From assembly GCA_963662645.2 (NCBI GenBank), contig OY759762.1, forward strand, positions 3,877,131 to 3,941,130: a stretch of 64,000 bases of DNA, read 5' to 3'. Below are positions 16,444-23,994 of this stretch, piece by piece (position 1 is the first letter of the stretch; each line of letters begins with the position of its first letter). The translations under genes were made by a program, and so were the position numbers. The DNA comes from Aldehydirespirator sp963662645. GTDB lineage: Bacteria > Actinomycetota > Acidimicrobiia > Acidimicrobiales > Aldehydirespiratoraceae. The notes under the pieces are model-generated. The model was not told where the DNA came from. It ran no database searches and saw nothing but the letters and a program-made list of their open reading frames with translations.

Positions 16444-17082
16444 GTGGGTGCGCCTGCTCGGGGTGCCCGGCTGGGGTCGATCGGGGCGGCCGCCGCGCTC
16501 GTGCTGGCTCTGATGGGCGGGCCCGTGTCAGCCCAGACCTCATCGACGTCGTCGCCTCCCGACGTGGAGCCGAAGGAGGTCGTGGACATCGGCGACTTCG
16601 AGGATCGGGCCCAGCGGTGGGCCGAGGCTCGTCGGCGGGCCCGCGAGGAGGCCCTCCGGCGGGCCCAGCAGTTGGCCAACGAGGCCCGGAGCACAACCAC
16701 CACGAGCACCGCGGCCACGACCACCACGACCACCACTACGACTACGACCACCACGACCACCACCGAGCCGCCGACCACAACGGAGCCGCCTTCCGGCGAG
16801 CATCCGATACCCGAGGGAACCACGGAAGAGCAGTGGCACACCCTGCGGCAGTGCGAGTCGACGCAGAACTATCGAGCGGTCAGCTCCAGCGGCCGGTACC
16901 GCGGCGCCTACCAGTTCTCGATACGCACCTGGGACTGGGTTGCAGGATTGCACTACCCGGATCTGGTCGGGGTCGATCCCAGAGACGCCTCGCCCTCGGA
17001 CCAGGACAAGATGGCCTACAAGCTCTACGAGATCAACGGCTGGGATCCCTGGCCGACTTGCAAGAAGAGGCTGCCCGACTGA
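16444..17082 (+). CDS. Secreted Rpf/transglycosylase-like cell-wall hydrolase with poly-Thr linker
   Basis: About 212 residues. A signal peptide (to about residue 32, ending PVSAQ) is followed by an Arg/Glu-rich predicted helix (~45-85) and a linker that is almost pure threonine (~88-120). The C-terminal transglycosylase-like domain has LRQCESTQNYRAV with the catalytic glutamate, and GAYQFSIRTWDWVAG. Resuscitation-promoting factors of this fold cleave peptidoglycan to support regrowth. Position between tatD and rsmA matches mycobacterial rpfB, but the DUF348/G5 domains of RpfB are absent. GTG start just after the tatD stop. Confidence 0.85.
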   Translation: MGAPARGARLGSIGAAAALVLALMGGPVSAQTSSTSSPPDVEPKEVVDIGDFEDRAQRWAEARRRAREEALRRAQQLANEARSTTTTSTAATTTTTTTTTTTTTTTTEPPTTTEPPSGEHPIPEGTTEEQWHTLRQCESTQNYRAVSSSGRYRGAYQFSIRTWDWVAGLHYPDLVGVDPRDASPSDQDKMAYKLYEINGWDPWPTCKKRLPD

Positions 17083-17111
17083 CCCACACGGAGTCGCAGT
17101 TGAAGGCGCTC

Positions 17112-17915
17112 ATGGGTCGCTTCGGCGTGTCGCCGCGCCGGTCCTTCGGGCAACACTTCGTGGCGGATCCCAACACGGTGAGGCGGATTGCCCGGCTCAG
17201 CGGGGCGGGTCCGGCCGATCGCGTGCTGGAGATCGGTGCCGGGCTGGGCTCGCTCACCCTCGCCCTGGCCGAGACTGGCGCCGCAGTGCGGGCTGTGGAG
17301 GTCGACTCCGGTCTTGCCGCGGCTTTGCGCGAGGTGGTCGCGGAGGCTGGAGCACGGCGCGTGGACGTGGTGGAGGGCGATGCTTCGAACCTGGACTTCG
17401 GCGAGGTCCTCCGGGGAGCGGACCGGTGGATGCTGGTGGCCAACCTGCCCTACAACATCGCAACGACGCTGGTGTTGGACCTGCTGCGCGATGTGGACGC
17501 CATCTCCACGATGATCGTGATGGTGCAGCGCGAGGCGGGGGAGAGGCTGGCGGCACTGCCCGGGTCCCGGGTTCGGGGCATTCCCAGCGTGCTGGTCGAG
17601 CGCCACGGCACGGCCCGGGTGGTGGCCCGGGTCCCAGCCTCGGTCTTCCGCCCCCGGCCGAAGGTCGAGTCGGTGGTGGTGAGAGTCGAGCGCCATCGCG
17701 GCCCGGAGGCGCCCACTCTGTCACCGGAGACCGAGGTCCGATTCGAGCTGCTGGTGCGGGCCGGGTTCGGTCAGCGGCGCAAGATGCTGCGCCGCTCGCT
17801 GGCCGGGCTCGTCACCGCCGGTGGCTTCGCGGCGGCCGGCGTGGATCCTGAATGCCGTCCTGAGGCGCTGACGATGGACCAGTGGATCAGCCTGGCCAAG
17901 ACGCCGCGCGGATAG
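17112..17915 (+). CDS. rsmA: 16S rRNA dimethyladenosine transferase RsmA (KsgA)
   Basis: About 267 residues. It has RRSFGQHFVADPNTVRRI, SAM motif I LEIGAGLGSLT and the catalytic NLPYNIATT, all diagnostic for the enzyme that dimethylates A1518/A1519 in 16S rRNA. The ATG at 17112 is used; a TTG at 17100 with GGAG at good spacing would add four residues. The upstream frame overlaps rpf and is not coding. A copy of the dispersed repeat follows the stop. Confidence 0.95.
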   Translation: MGRFGVSPRRSFGQHFVADPNTVRRIARLSGAGPADRVLEIGAGLGSLTLALAETGAAVRAVEVDSGLAAALREVVAEAGARRVDVVEGDASNLDFGEVLRGADRWMLVANLPYNIATTLVLDLLRDVDAISTMIVMVQREAGERLAALPGSRVRGIPSVLVERHGTARVVARVPASVFRPRPKVESVVVRVERHRGPEAPTLSPETEVRFELLVRAGFGQRRKMLRRSLAGLVTAGGFAAAGVDPECRPEALTMDQWISLAKTPRG

Positions 17916-17938
17916 GCGGCACCAACAACACCGGGAAG

Positions 17939-17985
17939 GCGAGGCCACAGCCCGAGCGGCCCGTGAGCGCAGCGAACCGGAGCGG
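17939..17985. repeat. Dispersed GC-rich intergenic repeat, copy D (inverted, short)
   Basis: Core GCCCGAGCGGCCCGTGAGCG followed by CAGCGAACC matches the inverted core at 12574. It lies between the convergent stops of rsmA and the CoxL-like gene. Confidence 0.65.
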
Positions 17986-18018
17986 TAGTGACACCACGGC
18001 TACGCGACGGGTTCTCGC

Positions 18019-20328
18019 CTATCCGCGGAGCCCCTTGGCCGCGGCGATGGCCCGCCACACCCGCTGGGGAGTGAACGGCATGTCCAAGTGGCCGATGCCC
18101 AGCGGCGCCAGCGCGTCGAGCACCGCGGACTGCACCGCCGGGGTCGATCCGATCGTGCCCGACTCCCCGATGCCCTTCGCGCCGAGGGGGTTGAGCGGTG
18201 TCGGCGTCTCGGTGTGGGCCGTCTCGAATCGGGGCAGCTCGGAGGCGGCCGGGATGGCGTAGTCGGCGAAGTTCGTGTTGCGGGGGTTGCCGTAGCCGTC
18301 GTAGGTCGACTCCTCGTAGAGGGCCTGCGAGACGCCGGTGGCCACCCCGCCGTGGACCTGTCCCTCGACGAGCATCGGGTTGAGGATCCGCCCGCAGTCG
18401 TCCACCGCGATGTGGCGCAGCACCCTGGTGTCTCCGGTGTCGGAGTCGATCTCCACCACCGACACGTGGGCGCCGAACGGGTAGCTGGCCTCTCCCTGGT
18501 TGAAGTCGGTCTCGGCTGCCAGCCCTCCACCAGTCGCGCCTGAGGGCGGATCGTCCGCCTCGGCGGCTGCGGCCAGCTCGGCCCACGAGACCGTCCTGGC
18601 CGGCACGCCGGCCACGGCCAACCCTCCGGGCGCCACCACGACGTCGCCGGGATCGGCCTCGAGCAGGCTGGAGGCGAGATTTCGGGCCTGGTCGAGGACC
18701 TCGTTCGCCGCGGTCCACACCGCGCTGCCGCCGGTCTGCAGCGAGCGCGACGCCACTGTACCGGTGCCCCGTGGCACCTCGCCGGTGTCGCTGTGGATGA
18801 TCCGGACCTGCTCGGCGGGCACGCCCAGGACCTCCCCCAGGATCTGGGAGAAGGCGGTGGCGTGGCCCTGGCCGTGCGAGGCGGTTCCCACCCGGGCCGT
18901 GATCGTGCCGTCGGGCTCGACGGTGACCGACCCGAACTCCTGGAAGAGCCCCACCGCGGTCACCTCTACGTACGTCGACACGCCGATGCCGAACAGCTTC
19001 CGGTCTCCGGCGGCGCGGCGGCGAGCCTGCTCGGCGCGCAGTTCGCGGTAGCCGGCCGTCTCCAGTGCCAGGTCGAGGGCGCGGACGTACTCGCCGCAGT
19101 CCATGTTGGCGCCGGTGGGGGTGGTCAGGGGGAAGTCGTCGGGCGAGAGCAGGTTGCGGCGCCGCAACTCGGCCGGGTCGATGCCGAGTTCGGCTGCGGC
19201 CAGGTCGATTATCCGTTCCAGAGCCACCGTCGCCTCGGGCCGTCCCGCTCCCCGGAAGGCAGCCACCGGTGTGGTGTTGGTAATGGCCGCGACCGCCTCG
19301 TAGTGGACGGCGGCGATCCGGTACGGGCCCGACGCCATCATCATCGTGAAGAAGGGCAGGAAGGCGCCGATCCCGGGATAGGCGCCGGCGTTGGAGGTGA
19401 TTTTGAGCCTGATCCAGCGGAAGGTCCCGTCCCGCCGCAGTCCGAGCTCGACGTCGTGGACGTAGTCGCGCCCCTGGCTCATGTTGACGAGGTTCTCGCT
19501 GCGGGTCTCAACCCACTTGACGGGCCGGCGGAGACGCTGAGCCAGCCAGGCGGCGACGATGAACTCCGGGTATACCCCGGCCTTGGGTCCGAAGCCGCCG
19601 CCGACGGCCGGTGCGATCACCCTCACCGCCTTGGGCGCCGCCTCGAGGGCTGCCGCCACCTGGTCGCGCACTTCGTGGGGCCTCTGGGAGGTGCACCACA
19701 CCGTCACACCCGGCTCGCCGTCGCCGTCGCCGCTGCCGGGAGCAGCCAACACCGCTGACGGCTCGATCGGCGCTCCCGACATGCGATGGTTCACGAAGCG
19801 GCCCGCCACAACCACGTCGTGGCCGGCAAGGGTGTCGGGCTCGGCGGCGGTGGCGAACTCCATCGCTCGGTTCGACCCGTGAGCCTCGATCACGATCGGA
19901 GCTTCCGGCGCCAACGCCTCGAACGGCTCCGTCAGGGCCGGAAGCGGGTCGTAGTCGACCTCCACCAGCTCGGCCGCATCGGCTGCGGCGCCGCGGGACT
20001 CGGCCACCACCGCCGCGATCGGGTCGCCCACGTAGCGGGCCTTGTCGGCCAGCGGCAGACGGCTCAGCTCCGGCGGGAGCAGGATGAACAGATGCTGGGG
20101 CCCCATGGGCAGGTCGGCCGCGGTGAACACGCCCAGCACGCCGGGGGCGGCCCGGGCGGCCTCGGTGTCCACGGACACAATCTCGGCGTGGGCCATCACC
20201 GAGCGCACGAAGGCCACATGCACTGTGCCGGGCGGCTCCATGTCGCCCACAAAGCGGGCCGCGCCGGTGAGCAGGTCGGGATCCTCCCGTCTCAGCACGG
20301 CGTTCCCCATGAACGAGCCTGACGGCAC
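18019..20328 (-). CDS. Xanthine dehydrogenase/CO dehydrogenase large-subunit-like molybdopterin-binding protein
   Basis: About 769 residues with the aldehyde-oxidase a/b hammerhead N-domain (VLRREDPDLLTG) and molybdopterin domains (VGGGFGPKAG, ASHGQGHATAF, LNPLGAKGIGESGT). The active-site loop reads AAFRGAGRPEA, as in form II CoxL-like and xanthine-dehydrogenase-like proteins, not the AYxCSFR of proven CO dehydrogenases, so CO oxidation should not be assumed. The GTG at 20328 follows GGGAGA. No FAD (CoxM) or 2Fe-2S (CoxS) subunit gene is adjacent. It is antisense inside the rsmA-ispE pair. Confidence 0.88.
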   Translation of the reverse strand: MPSGSFMGNAVLRREDPDLLTGAARFVGDMEPPGTVHVAFVRSVMAHAEIVSVDTEAARAAPGVLGVFTAADLPMGPQHLFILLPPELSRLPLADKARYVGDPIAAVVAESRGAAADAAELVEVDYDPLPALTEPFEALAPEAPIVIEAHGSNRAMEFATAAEPDTLAGHDVVVAGRFVNHRMSGAPIEPSAVLAAPGSGDGDGEPGVTVWCTSQRPHEVRDQVAAALEAAPKAVRVIAPAVGGGFGPKAGVYPEFIVAAWLAQRLRRPVKWVETRSENLVNMSQGRDYVHDVELGLRRDGTFRWIRLKITSNAGAYPGIGAFLPFFTMMMASGPYRIAAVHYEAVAAITNTTPVAAFRGAGRPEATVALERIIDLAAAELGIDPAELRRRNLLSPDDFPLTTPTGANMDCGEYVRALDLALETAGYRELRAEQARRRAAGDRKLFGIGVSTYVEVTAVGLFQEFGSVTVEPDGTITARVGTASHGQGHATAFSQILGEVLGVPAEQVRIIHSDTGEVPRGTGTVASRSLQTGGSAVWTAANEVLDQARNLASSLLEADPGDVVVAPGGLAVAGVPARTVSWAELAAAAEADDPPSGATGGGLAAETDFNQGEASYPFGAHVSVVEIDSDTGDTRVLRHIAVDDCGRILNPMLVEGQVHGGVATGVSQALYEESTYDGYGNPRNTNFADYAIPAASELPRFETAHTETPTPLNPLGAKGIGESGTIGSTPAVQSAVLDALAPLGIGHLDMPFTPQRVWRAIAAAKGLRG

Positions 20329-20447
20329 GGTTCTCTCCCGGTTCGGCTGCAGGGACCAGTGGACTGTAGCCACGGGGGCGGTCTGCGGCCTGCATCGTGG
20401 TCCATCCCCTCGGGTCCCGCCCGACACCACGCAACTCGCTCCCGCAG

Positions 20448-20453
20448 TAGCGT
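20448..20453 (+). promoter_or_regulatory. -10 box for leaderless ispE
   Basis: TAGCGT is 7 bases upstream of the GTG at 20461, with no ribosome-binding site. Confidence 0.5.
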
Positions 20454-20460
20454 CAGGTCA

Positions 20461-21207
20461 GTGTCCGTGATCGAGGCGCTCGCGCCGGCCAAGCTGACCC
20501 TGCGACTGCGGATCACCGGGGTGAGGGACGACGGCTACCACAAGGTCGACGCCGAGATGGCAACCCTGGACTTCTTCGACCGGCTGGAGATCCTCCCGAG
20601 TGCCGACGGCGTTGTCGAGGTGCGGATGCTCGACGCGGCCGGCGAGGACTACGGGGCTTCGCCGGCTTCGGCCGACAACCTTGTTGTGCGGGCTCTCGCC
20701 TTGGCCCGGCGCAGCGCCCGGGTGACTGTGCACAAGCGGATCCCCGCTGGCGCGGGGCTGGGGGGAGGCTCGGCCGATGCGGCCGCGGTGCTGCGCTGGG
20801 CGGGGTTCACCGACGCCGAGCGGGCGGCATCGATCGGAGCCGACGTGGCCTTCTGCCTGCGCGGCGGTCGCGCCCGGGTGCGGGGCATCGGGGAGATCGT
20901 CGAGCCTCTTCCCTACGTGCGAGAGCAGTACACCCTGCTGCTGGCGCCACTGTCATGCAGCACTGCGGCCGTCTACGCAGCCTGGGATGAGCTCGGGGGC
21001 CCCGCCGGGGCCAACGGCAACGACTTGGAGGCCGCGGCGCTGCGGGTGGCCCCGGAGTTGGCGGCCTGGCGCGACGAGCTGGGCAACTCCACCGGCGAGA
21101 GCCCCCGGCTAGCGGGCAGCGGCAGCACCTGGTTCGTCGCCGGCGACCACCCCGGCCCGAACCGCGTCGTGACCACCACGATCGAGCGCTCAGCGGCCGG
21201 GCTGTGA
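20461..21207 (+). CDS. ispE: 4-diphosphocytidyl-2-C-methyl-D-erythritol kinase
   Basis: A 248-residue GHMP kinase. It has APAKLTLRLRITG near the start, the ATP-binding PAGAGLGGGSADAAA (about residues 97-111) and the C-terminal LAGSGSTWF. It phosphorylates CDP-methylerythritol in the MEP isoprenoid pathway. It is shorter than the usual 280-310 residues, mainly in the central part. The GTG start lies 7 bases after a TAGCGT -10 box. Following rsmA is the standard actinobacterial order, but here the CoxL-like gene intervenes. Confidence 0.92.
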   Translation: MSVIEALAPAKLTLRLRITGVRDDGYHKVDAEMATLDFFDRLEILPSADGVVEVRMLDAAGEDYGASPASADNLVVRALALARRSARVTVHKRIPAGAGLGGGSADAAAVLRWAGFTDAERAASIGADVAFCLRGGRARVRGIGEIVEPLPYVREQYTLLLAPLSCSTAAVYAAWDELGGPAGANGNDLEAAALRVAPELAAWRDELGNSTGESPRLAGSGSTWFVAGDHPGPNRVVTTTIERSAAGL

Positions 21208-21280
21208 GGACGCTGGCCGCGGTGGTCCGCCGAGAACCGGTCCCGCCCTGGCGCTGTCGCCGATGGATGCGTGGAAGCCG

Positions 21281-21373
21281 CTACTTGCGCCGCTGATGCC
21301 GGGTTCGCCGAAGCATCTTCTTGTGCTTCTTCTTGCGCATGCGCTTGCGGCGCTTCTTTATGAGCGATCCCAC
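21281..21373 (-). CDS. 30S ribosomal protein bS22-like (AURKAIP1/COX24 type), 30 residues
   Basis: The minus strand encodes [19 protein letters not shown] followed by [11 protein letters not shown], almost the same as the actinobacterial bS22 pattern I recall ([20 protein letters not shown]...). Over half the residues are Lys or Arg. It would be a structural protein of the small ribosomal subunit. The GTG at 21373 has a TAGGGT -10 box 9 bases upstream (21383-21388), so it is leaderless or nearly so. It is opposite to its neighbours. Confidence 0.85.
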   Translation of the reverse strand: [30 protein letters not shown]

Positions 21374-21382
21374 GAGGGATGA

Positions 21383-21388
21383 ACCCTA
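21383..21388 (-). promoter_or_regulatory. -10 box for bS22 gene
   Basis: On the minus strand TAGGGT precedes the GTG at 21373 by 9 bases. Confidence 0.45.
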
Positions 21389-21466
21389 CCGGATGGGCGT
21401 CCGAACACGCGTCTTGAAGGCGCTCGCTATTGTGGGCCCGGTCGTCCGCCCCCGGGCGGGCGCCCA

Positions 21467-21539
21467 TGGCCGGTAGTTCAACTGGTAGAACGTCGGACTT
21501 TGGCTCCGGATGTTGCAGGTTCGAGTCCTGCCCGGCCAG
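21467..21539 (+). tRNA. tRNA-Gln (anticodon TTG)
   Basis: The cloverleaf folds by eye: acceptor TGGCCGG/CCGGCCA, D-stem GTTC/GAAC, anticodon stem TCGGA/TCCGG around the loop CTTTGGC (anticodon TTG, 21500-21502), T-arm GCAGG-TTCGAGT-CCTGC. Discriminator G at 21539. CCA is not encoded. Confidence 0.95.
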
Positions 21540-21589
21540 CACCGAGATTGCGAGCACCCGCGGGTGGCCCCACGGCGCGGGTGCCGTCC

Positions 21590-21595
21590 TACAAT
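21590..21595 (+). promoter_or_regulatory. -10 box for prs
   Basis: TACAAT ends 10 bases before the ATG at 21606, giving a leader of at most a few bases and no ribosome-binding site. Confidence 0.45.
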
Positions 21596-21605
21596 GCCGG
21601 TCGCC

Positions 21606-22586
21606 ATGAAGCAGCAGACCCACAAGGAGCTCCGCATCGTGTCGGGGCGGTCGAGCGAGACCTTCGCGGCGAGCGTGTGCGCGGAGATCGGCGTCGAGTT
21701 GGGCACGAGCCACATTGAGAACTTCGCCAACGGCGAAGTCCATGTGCGCTACGGCGAGTCGATCCGGGGCTGCGACGCCTTCATCGTCGGGACCCACGCC
21801 GAGTGGGAGGGCGGCTCCATCAACGACGCCATCCTGGAGCAGCTCGTCATGGTCGACGCGGCCAAGCGGGCCTCCGCCAAGCGCATCACCGTGGTGGCCC
21901 CCTTCTACGGGTACGCCCGCCAGGACCGCAAGGCGTCTGGCCGCGAGCCCATCTCGGCCCGGCTGCTGGCCGACCTGTTCCTGGCAGCCGGAGCCAAGAG
22001 GCTGCTCTCGGTCGATCTGCACTCCGGCCAGATCCAGGGGTTCTTCGACGGCCCGGTCGACCACCTGACCGCGATGCCGGTGCTTCTCGAGTACCTGCAG
22101 TCTCTGAAGGGCGAGGATCTGGTGATCGTGTCGCCCGACGCGGGACGGGTGAGGGTGGCCGAACGCTACACCAACCTGCTGCACGCCGATCTGGCCATCG
22201 TTCACAAGCGCCGCCAGAATGCCAAGAACGAGGTGTCGGCCAAGGAGATCGTGGGCGATGTCAATGGCCGCACCTGCATCATCGTCGACGACATGATCGA
22301 CACCGGCGGCACCATCGTGGCCGCCGCTGAGCTGCTGGCCGCCAACGGGGCCAGGCGGGTGATCGCGGCCACCACCCACGCCGTGTTCTCCGGACCGGCG
22401 GTGGAGCGCCTCAGGGACTCCGTCATCGATGTGGTCGTTTGCACCGACACGCTGCCGCTCACACCCCGCAGGCAGTTCTCGAAGCTGCAGGTGGTGTCGG
22501 TGGCGCCCATCGTGGCCCGGGCCATCTCGGCGGTCTTTGAGGACACGTCGGTCAGCGAGATCTTCGGCGGCAAGAACCTCGTTTGA
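21606..22586 (+). CDS. prs: Ribose-phosphate pyrophosphokinase (PRPP synthetase)
   Basis: A 326-residue enzyme making PRPP from ribose 5-phosphate and ATP for nucleotide, His and Trp synthesis. It shows FANGEVHVRYGESIRG near the N-terminus, PFYGYARQDRKASGREP (flexible loop and ATP site), VDLHSGQIQGFF and the PRPP-binding motif CIIVDDMIDTGGT. Length is typical (~320). The ATG at 21606 is chosen; the upstream open frame overlaps the tRNA-Gln gene. glmU, which often precedes prs in actinobacteria, is not in this gap. Confidence 0.96.
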   Translation: MKQQTHKELRIVSGRSSETFAASVCAEIGVELGTSHIENFANGEVHVRYGESIRGCDAFIVGTHAEWEGGSINDAILEQLVMVDAAKRASAKRITVVAPFYGYARQDRKASGREPISARLLADLFLAAGAKRLLSVDLHSGQIQGFFDGPVDHLTAMPVLLEYLQSLKGEDLVIVSPDAGRVRVAERYTNLLHADLAIVHKRRQNAKNEVSAKEIVGDVNGRTCIIVDDMIDTGGTIVAAAELLAANGARRVIAATTHAVFSGPAVERLRDSVIDVVVCTDTLPLTPRRQFSKLQVVSVAPIVARAISAVFEDTSVSEIFGGKNLV

Positions 22587-22589
22587 CAG

Positions 22590-22595
22590 TAGCCT
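22590..22595 (+). promoter_or_regulatory. -10 box for leaderless rplY
   Basis: TAGCCT is 7 bases upstream of the ATG at 22603, immediately after TTGACA at 22583. Confidence 0.5.
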
Positions 22596-22602
22596 CAGCT
22601 GA

Positions 22603-23274
22603 ATGGCTATGAACCTGGTTAAGGCCGAGACCGGCCGGGAGCACGGCACCCGGCCCAGCCGGCGTCTCCGCCGGACCGGGCGCGTCCCCGCAGTGGTATA
22701 TGGCATGGGTGCCGAGCCGGTGACGGTGTCTGTCGACCAGACCGATCTGCGGGGCGCGCTGAACACTGAGGCCGGGCTCAACGCCCTCATAACGCTCGAC
22801 ATCGACGGCGGCCGCCAGCTGTCGATCATCAAGGATCTCCAGCGTCACCCGGTGCGCCGCGAGGTGCTCCACGTGGACTTCCTCCGGATCGATCCCGACC
22901 ACGAAGTCGAGGTGGACGTTCCTCTCGTTCTCATCGGCGACGCCAAGAAGGTCACGCAGGCCAGCGGGATGGTCGACCAGGTGATGCATCACCTGCCGGT
23001 GCTGGCCAAGCCGGCCGACATCCCGGCCGAAGTCACCGCGGATGTCAGCGACCTGGAGGTCGGATCGTCGCTGCGGGTGAGCGACATCGAGCTCCCCGCG
23101 GGCGTCGCAGCGGCTGGCGATCCGGACGCCACCTTCGCGGTGGGCCTCATCACCCGCTCCACGAAGGAGTTCCTGCGCCAGCAGAAGGCCGAGGAGGAGG
23201 CGGCGGAGGCGCTCATCATCATGGGCGAAGCCGCCGATGACGAAGAGCCCGCCGCGGCGTCAGAAGAGTCCTGA
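22603..23274 (+). CDS. rplY: 50S ribosomal protein L25/CTC-family (bL25)
   Basis: A 223-residue two-domain bL25 (CTC form). The N-terminal 5S rRNA-binding domain has RRTGRVPAVVYGMG and IKDLQRHPVRREVLHVDF; the C-terminal TL5/CTC domain follows, ending in an acidic Glu/Ala tail. It precedes pth, as in mycobacteria. A second ATG at 22609 is also in frame. Confidence 0.95.
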   Translation: MAMNLVKAETGREHGTRPSRRLRRTGRVPAVVYGMGAEPVTVSVDQTDLRGALNTEAGLNALITLDIDGGRQLSIIKDLQRHPVRREVLHVDFLRIDPDHEVEVDVPLVLIGDAKKVTQASGMVDQVMHHLPVLAKPADIPAEVTADVSDLEVGSSLRVSDIELPAGVAAAGDPDATFAVGLITRSTKEFLRQQKAEEEAAEALIIMGEAADDEEPAAASEES

Positions 23275-23294
23275 GACCGCCGGCGGGGCCGCTG

Positions 23295-23897
23295 ATGGCA
23301 ATCGGCTCGCGCTCCGGCTCCTCGGCCGACATGCTGGTGGTGGGTCTGGGCAACCCGACTGACCAATACGCCCGCACCCGGCACAATGCGGGCCGCTGGG
23401 TGGTGGACGAACTCGTGAGGCGCCACGGGGGGCGGCTGCGCCGCGCTCGACGCCAGCAGGCCTTGGTGTGCGAGTTGCGCCTGGGCGAGTCGCGAGTCGC
23501 CGCGGCTGCCCCGGCCACGTGGATGAACGAGTCCGGCCGGGCGGTCGGACCGCTGGTGCGCCGTTTCGGGATCATCGACTTGAGCAGCCTCGTTGTGGCG
23601 CACGACGAGTTGGACCTGCCGGTCGGGCGCCTCAAAGTCAAGACCGGCGGCGGGATTGCAGGCCACAAGGGCCTGCAGTCGATCCGTGCGCACCTGCGCA
23701 GTGACGCCTTCACCCGGGTGCGCATCGGCGTCGGCCGGCCCGACGTCACGCCCAGGGGAGGCGACTACGTGCTCAAGCGGCCGGGCCGGGCGGAGAGGGC
23801 CGAGCTGGATGCCAGCGTCGAGCGGGCCGCCGACGCGATCGAGCACTTCCTCGACCACGGCCTCGAGTCCACCATGAACCGTTTCAACGCGCCCTGA
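23295..23897 (+). CDS. pth: Peptidyl-tRNA hydrolase
   Basis: A 200-residue enzyme that cleaves peptidyl-tRNA released by stalled ribosomes. It has LVVGLGNPTDQYARTRHNAG with the catalytic His, TWMNESGRAV, VAHDELDLP and GIAGHKGLQSI. The first 12 residues are a Ser/Gly-rich extension; ATG 23331 (MLVVGLG) is an alternative start. The 3' end, including the stop, is partly duplicated 42 bp downstream. Confidence 0.95.
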   Translation: MAIGSRSGSSADMLVVGLGNPTDQYARTRHNAGRWVVDELVRRHGGRLRRARRQQALVCELRLGESRVAAAAPATWMNESGRAVGPLVRRFGIIDLSSLVVAHDELDLPVGRLKVKTGGGIAGHKGLQSIRAHLRSDAFTRVRIGVGRPDVTPRGGDYVLKRPGRAERAELDASVERAADAIEHFLDHGLESTMNRFNAP

Positions 23898-23957
23898 GGC
23901 CGTGCGGGATGGGGAGAGCGCTCGTTCAACGCGCCCTGGGGCCGTGCGGGATGGGGA
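23883..23957. repeat. Imperfect tandem duplication, 42-bp period, at the pth-mfd junction
   Basis: Bases 23883-23915 recur at 23925-23957 over 33 bases with one difference (CCCTGAGG versus CCCTGGGG). The first copy contains the pth stop codon; in the second the TGA has become TGG. Confidence 0.8.
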
Positions 23958-23994
23958 TGTCCACGCAGCCGCCGGGCGCGGCGGGATAGGCGCC

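Noticed and set aside
18019..20328. Bona fide CO dehydrogenase (CoxL form I)
   Set aside because: The active-site loop is AAFRGAGR, not AYxCSFR, and CoxM/CoxS are not adjacent.
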